Assembly (NCBI GenBank): GCA_001662425.1
Contig: BDDC01000594.1
Coordinates: 1-34,216, forward strand
DNA: 34,216 nt
Reading direction: 5' to 3'
From: Chlamydomonas sphaeroides
Taxonomy: Eukaryota; Chlorophyta; Chlorophyceae; Chlamydomonadales; Chlamydomonadaceae
Each line of letters begins with the position of its first letter. The stretch's first letter is position 1. Made by a program: the position numbers and the translations under genes. This document shows positions 30,580 to 34,216 of this stretch, one piece after another. A model generated the notes under the pieces. That model saw only the letters and a list, made by a program, of their open reading frames with translations, was not told the DNA's origin and did not search any database.

Positions 30580-31771
30580 GCTCTAGTTGTTTCGGCAGGG
30601 TTTCAGCCCTGTTCGCGCAACCAATGCCGATATATCCAAGGGCGTGCTCGACAACCTGATATGCAGCCTAATGGAGGTATGCGGCCAGGTCGGTGACGAT
30701 CGCCGACCGGCACGAACCCCAGCATGCCTGAGTTTACACGTCGGTCATCACGGCCCCATTCCCGCCGTCACGCTTTCACAACCTCGCAACCCGAAATGCT
30801 GTAAATAACAGCAAAAGTTAGCCAAAATGCGGCTGAGCACTGCGCGCAGCCCGCTCACGTGTCTGGCCGCCAGCTTTTCAACCGGCCTAGTGGCGTGCGG
30901 CGCCCAGAATGATCACTGTGGCAGGAGGCCTCCTGCGCTATGACGAACACCAAGCTCAATGTTGAAAGTCATCATAAGCACTCGTGGCTCTACCAACTGC
31001 ACTCAACCAGGACGTCCCGTGGGGCGCTCCCATGGGGCATCTCACTTCCATAGTTGGACGCGAGCGGAGGAGCGTGGCGCCGGCACGTCCCCTGCCACGA
31101 CATGCCACGGCTGACGGCTCTGTCACCATAGCAAACTCACATTCATCAGTTTCATACACACCTCATCGCTTCCTTCAGGCTGAACAAACATGTTTGCAGA
31201 GCAAGGGTTTTCCCGGCGCGATCGTGAACGTGACACCTGCGAAGCGTCGCCAAAAAAAGCGGGCGCAAGGCATTCCCCTCAACGCGCGAAAAGCAAGAGG
31301 TCCTTCGCACACCTGCTCTTCTTCGGCTCCTATCGTGCCACGGTTGCGACCCCGAGAAGTGGCGAGCTGGTGAAAACGGTGTCAGTACGCCGTGCACTAA
31401 CTTACCCCTCGCCTCATCTGCCGTCGGCGCCCTGGCAGCCAGCCACAAGACGCCTCCCATGTTTTACGATGGCGCCGTCCGGCCCCACGGGTCGCCGCGC
31501 CTGCAGCAAGCCGCGCACCGCCGCAAAACGCAGACGCGACGCACACAGGCCACAGCCTGCGGCTCGTGCGGTGGGGTCAGGCGCATGCCAGTGGTGAGCG
31601 CCCGTCAGCACCCCCCTGGTGGGTGCTGCGCGCGACCAGTTTGTCTTTCGACTTTTTGGCACTTGTAGTGAGGCGGGCGCAGCTGGGCGTCGGACCGGGT
31701 ACGGCCGGCGCGCCGTGCACCAGCAGTTGGCGGGCCGTGTGGGCCGCAGCGTGTTGCGGCATGCGCCGCCA
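30580..31771. other. Intergenic region upstream of glutaminyl-tRNA synthetase
   Basis: This should hold the synthetase promoter and 5' untranslated region (from 30580) and the 3' untranslated region of the thioredoxin-fold gene (up to 31771). Short open frames occur on both strands, but no splice chain or motif supports a gene. Confidence 0.55.
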
Positions 31772-33068
31772 TCATCCTCCGCGGGGCTGCTGCTGCGCGG
31801 GGGCCGGCGTGGCGCGTGCCACGAGCGCCCCCAGCACGCGCCGCATGTCGTCGTACGCGCGCGGCTCGCCGGTGGAGGCCACGGCTTGGCCTGGGCGGTC
31901 AAAGGGGTAGCGGGTTGGCGCGGTGGTTGTTGCGTTGAGGGCAAGCCGACCGGCAGGCTGAGCTTATGCAAGGCAATGCAGCAGCAGAGAGGCCCGTAGT
32001 GCGGCACGCTTAGGTTGCTGGGCACCGTGCCCAGCTGTGGGCTGAGCGGTGTTACAGGAAGCGTGTTCTGCCTCGCTTCTGGGGTAGGGCGCCCGAGCGT
32101 CCGACGCACCTTGACCGTCGAGCAGCACGAACGCTGGCACCCGCGTGACGCGATGGTGCAGCAGCTGCGGTGGCGGTGCGGGGCAAGGGGCGCTCATAAG
32201 GCAGGGCGACAGTGACGCAGGGATGCGCAGGGTGCCTCCAAGCCAGCTAGTCGACCCCGCGGGGCGCGCTCCCACCTCGGGTGCCCATCTGCCATGGTCG
32301 TCTGCCTGCACCTGCAGGACGTCCACGCGCGAGCCGATCTGCGGGTTGCGCACTGTTGGCTGCACGGAACCGTGGGTACCAGCAGGCGGCTGTGCCGGTC
32401 ACCTGCTTGATATCCTCTCCAAGTCGCTGGCAGAGCGAGCAGGTCTTGGAGCTGAAGAAGAGCAGCATGGCGCTGTGACCGCACTAAAAAGGTGAGGTTG
32501 GGGTCTGGGTTGAAGTGGTCGGGGAGGGTTGGCGCCGCGCGCGATGTGTGAAGGGCAGGCAGGCACAGCCACCCGTTTAAAGTTCTCTATCAAAGCTCGT
32601 TTGGTTGCGTATCTGGTGCGTGCACTCAGTGCGTCGGCAATGTTCCGGGCTTCTGGAGAGTTTCGTGGTTGCGTTTGCGCGTAAAATTGTTACCATGTCG
32701 GTATTGTCAAGCTGCAGGTTGCGCCTGTAGCAAGCGAGAGCACTCCGCTACGCAGCGCCATCGTGCCCGGCACCCTGGCCTGTGGCCTCCGCGTGCCTTG
32801 CGCATCGATCGCCACCACCTCCCCCGTCCTTGCCCCCTTAAGGCGTCGAACGCCGGCACGGGAGATAGGTCGGCAAACTCAGGTGGTAGAGCGCCTTGCT
32901 GCGGGCGTAGGCGCACGCCACGAAGACCCGGCGAAGGGTGCTGTCCTTTGCTGTCTCCCCGCCTCTCGCCTGCTGTTCCCGCTTTGCCCCGCCACAGCCC
33001 CTGAAACCCGGCTCCGCTGGCCCGTCGTCGCTTAAGAACTTCTCGCTAGTGTGCATACATCTACGCAC
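31772..33068 (-). CDS. Thioredoxin-fold protein with CSLC active site
   Basis: Six exons (33068-32879, 32652-32573, 32483-32403, 32338-32276, 32164-32110, 31890-31772) join in phase to 195 residues. A thioredoxin fold is visible: strand MLLFFSSKTCSLC with CxxC at residues 105-108, helix QRLGEDIKQ, strand RVDVLQVQADD, and VTRVPAFVLLDGQG with the cis-proline at 148. A C-terminal helix (RAYDDMRRVLGALVAR) follows. The first 95 residues are basic and helical with no clear domain and may include a plastid targeting peptide. The fold suggests thiol-disulfide exchange or reduction. The SLC between the cysteines is unlike the classical GPC, so a specialised partner is likely. It resembles plastid thioredoxin-like proteins such as HCF164 in general layout only. 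The ATG at 33068 is the first in the open exon, and the first donor (CTGA|GTTTGC) is weak, so the N-terminus is less certain. It is transcribed divergently from the right-edge gene. Confidence 0.8.
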
Positions 33069-33414
33069 CGAATTTCATGGCATTCATCATCGTGGCGTCC
33101 TTGTGAGTTGCGCTGCCGAGCAGTGCCGAGCAGGGGGGAATCCCCCCTGCTGCCGAGGGATTCAACACGATACGGCGGCGATTAAGCTGCGAGGCCCAGT
33201 CGTAGACGACATGTGGGCTTGTTCACAAGAGGATACAGTGGCTCGGGATGGGCGACCACCGGCTGGCCGGCACGAACCAGAAGGACCAGAGCGAAGCGAA
33301 CGCCGTACTCGGGTGCGCCGATTCCCTCTTCCTTTGCAGAGCTTGTCCCCCAACGGCATTCTATTACTACGCTTAGTGAATATACCTCTGACATTGACAC
33401 ACCGCGGCACCTCC
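33069..33414. promoter_or_regulatory. Shared upstream region of two divergent genes
   Basis: The 346 nt between the start codons of the thioredoxin-fold gene (minus) and the right-edge membrane-protein gene (plus) must contain both 5' untranslated regions and core promoters. A perfect 23-bp inverted repeat (11-nt arms AGCAGGGGGGA, one-base centre) lies at 33129-33151. A preceding GAGCAGTGCCGAGCAG is a partial direct repeat. Whether the palindrome is a protein-binding site or an RNA hairpin cannot be told from sequence. Confidence 0.45.
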
Positions 33415-34216
33415 ATGGGCAAGAATGACGCGCGCAACTTGGGAGAGTGCAGGCCAAAGCTCAGCAACCTGAAAGACGGGATTAAGCATGCCATATACAG
33501 ACTGGACATTTTTGGGTGAGCCACGGCAAAAGTCAACGCCTACCTAAACGCTTTAGCGTTTGCTGCCAAACCTTCAACGCGCCATAACTTTGCCCTCGCA
33601 CCCGCCAGCTATACGCCATCGCTTCTGTCGGCAAGCTTTCATACTAGCGTCTCGGTCGTGACGTCGTACCTGCTCATTGCCGCGTTCATCTTCACTGTTG
33701 GCTACACGCTCTTCTTCTGGATGGCAACGTGCGCAGGGCAGGGCAACCGGTCAGGGCGACATAGAAGTGCGACGGAGGCGGCGCGAGGGTGCGACCTAGG
33801 GGCGCACCACGCCACTCTCCGACCCTCAACATCCTGCCCCCTTTCCGCGCCCACACGCGCAGCCCCTACGACCTGGCTGAGAGCACCTCCTATCATGAGG
33901 AGGGCATCATGCTGCTGGGACAGCCCGCACGCGGCGTCGTCAGCCAAGTGGACGCGCCCAAGCTGGGGCTCAAGCTGCTGTACAACAACGCCAACGGAGC
34001 CCGCGTGCCGCTGACCGCCAGCGACCCCGCCTTCGTCGCCATTAACCTACAGCATCGCGCGCAGTGCGCGGACCGCAGCCTCGATGCCGCGGCACCCGTG
34101 GTCCTGTCCCCCGGCTGCACGTTCACGCTCGGGAACGGCCAGACGCGTGTCACAGACGCCATGTGCGTTGACTATCAGGCCTCCCAGGAGCGCAACGTTG
34201 ACTCACCTGCCTCCAA
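33415..34216 (+). CDS. Single-pass membrane protein of unknown function, 5' part (runs off right edge)
   Basis: Exons 33415-33515, 33648-33728 and 33863 to the window end join in phase to 178 visible residues. The N-terminus is short and basic (MGKNDARNLGECRPK...). One strong hydrophobic helix follows at about residues 36-59 (VVTSYLLIAAFIFTVGYTLF). Next is a soluble region with the strand-like stretches EGIMLLGQPARGVVSQ, LGLKLLYNNANGARVPL and PGCTFTLGNGQTRVTDAM, and four cysteines that could form disulfides. A short positive N-terminus before the helix suggests N-in, C-out topology (type II), with the soluble part lumenal or extracellular. I do not recognise the family. The donors are TTTGG|GTGAGC and GCAAC|GTGCGC. 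No stop is reached within the window. Confidence 0.75.

Overview
The window is nuclear DNA of a eukaryote, most likely a chlamydomonadalean (volvocine-type) green alga. The evidence is very high GC content, genes broken into many short exons by GT-AG introns (one GC-AG), long CAG/glutamine and alanine/glycine-rich stretches, TGTAA motifs where polyadenylation signals are expected, and a cytosolic-type glutaminyl-tRNA synthetase. No prokaryotic operon structure, rRNA, tRNA or CRISPR array was seen. An assembly gap of Ns covers 16199-16577.

Layout from left to right: (1) the 3' end of an unrecognised plus-strand gene (125-1192). (2) A complete minus-strand single-repeat MYB transcription factor (7070-2743, nine exons, about 1068 residues) with an 8-nt microexon and a polyglutamine region. 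(3) A minus-strand gene for a Fanzor (eukaryotic TnpB-like, RuvC-fold, potentially RNA-guided) nuclease between about 11980 and 9579. The three RuvC acidic motifs and the zinc-finger cysteines are recognisable, but the reading frame is interrupted by two in-frame stops in a 75-nt segment that can also be read as an intron. (4) A small plus-strand unknown gene (13705-14735). (5) A large minus-strand multi-pass membrane protein gene (20188-15171), carrying a 29-bp minisatellite in its last intron and the assembly gap in another. (6) Glutaminyl-tRNA synthetase on the minus strand (30579-21683), for which all 24 exons could be placed. (7) A minus-strand thioredoxin-fold protein with a CSLC active site (33068-31772). 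(8) The 5' part of a plus-strand single-pass membrane protein that runs off the right edge (33415-34216).

The genes are unrelated housekeeping, regulatory and unknown loci, as is normal for a nuclear chromosome. The outstanding item is the Fanzor gene. It sits alone between host genes, no transposase was recognised beside it, and it shows signs of decay or intronisation. All exon boundaries were inferred by reading splice signals and checking that phases match across junctions. There is no transcript evidence here.
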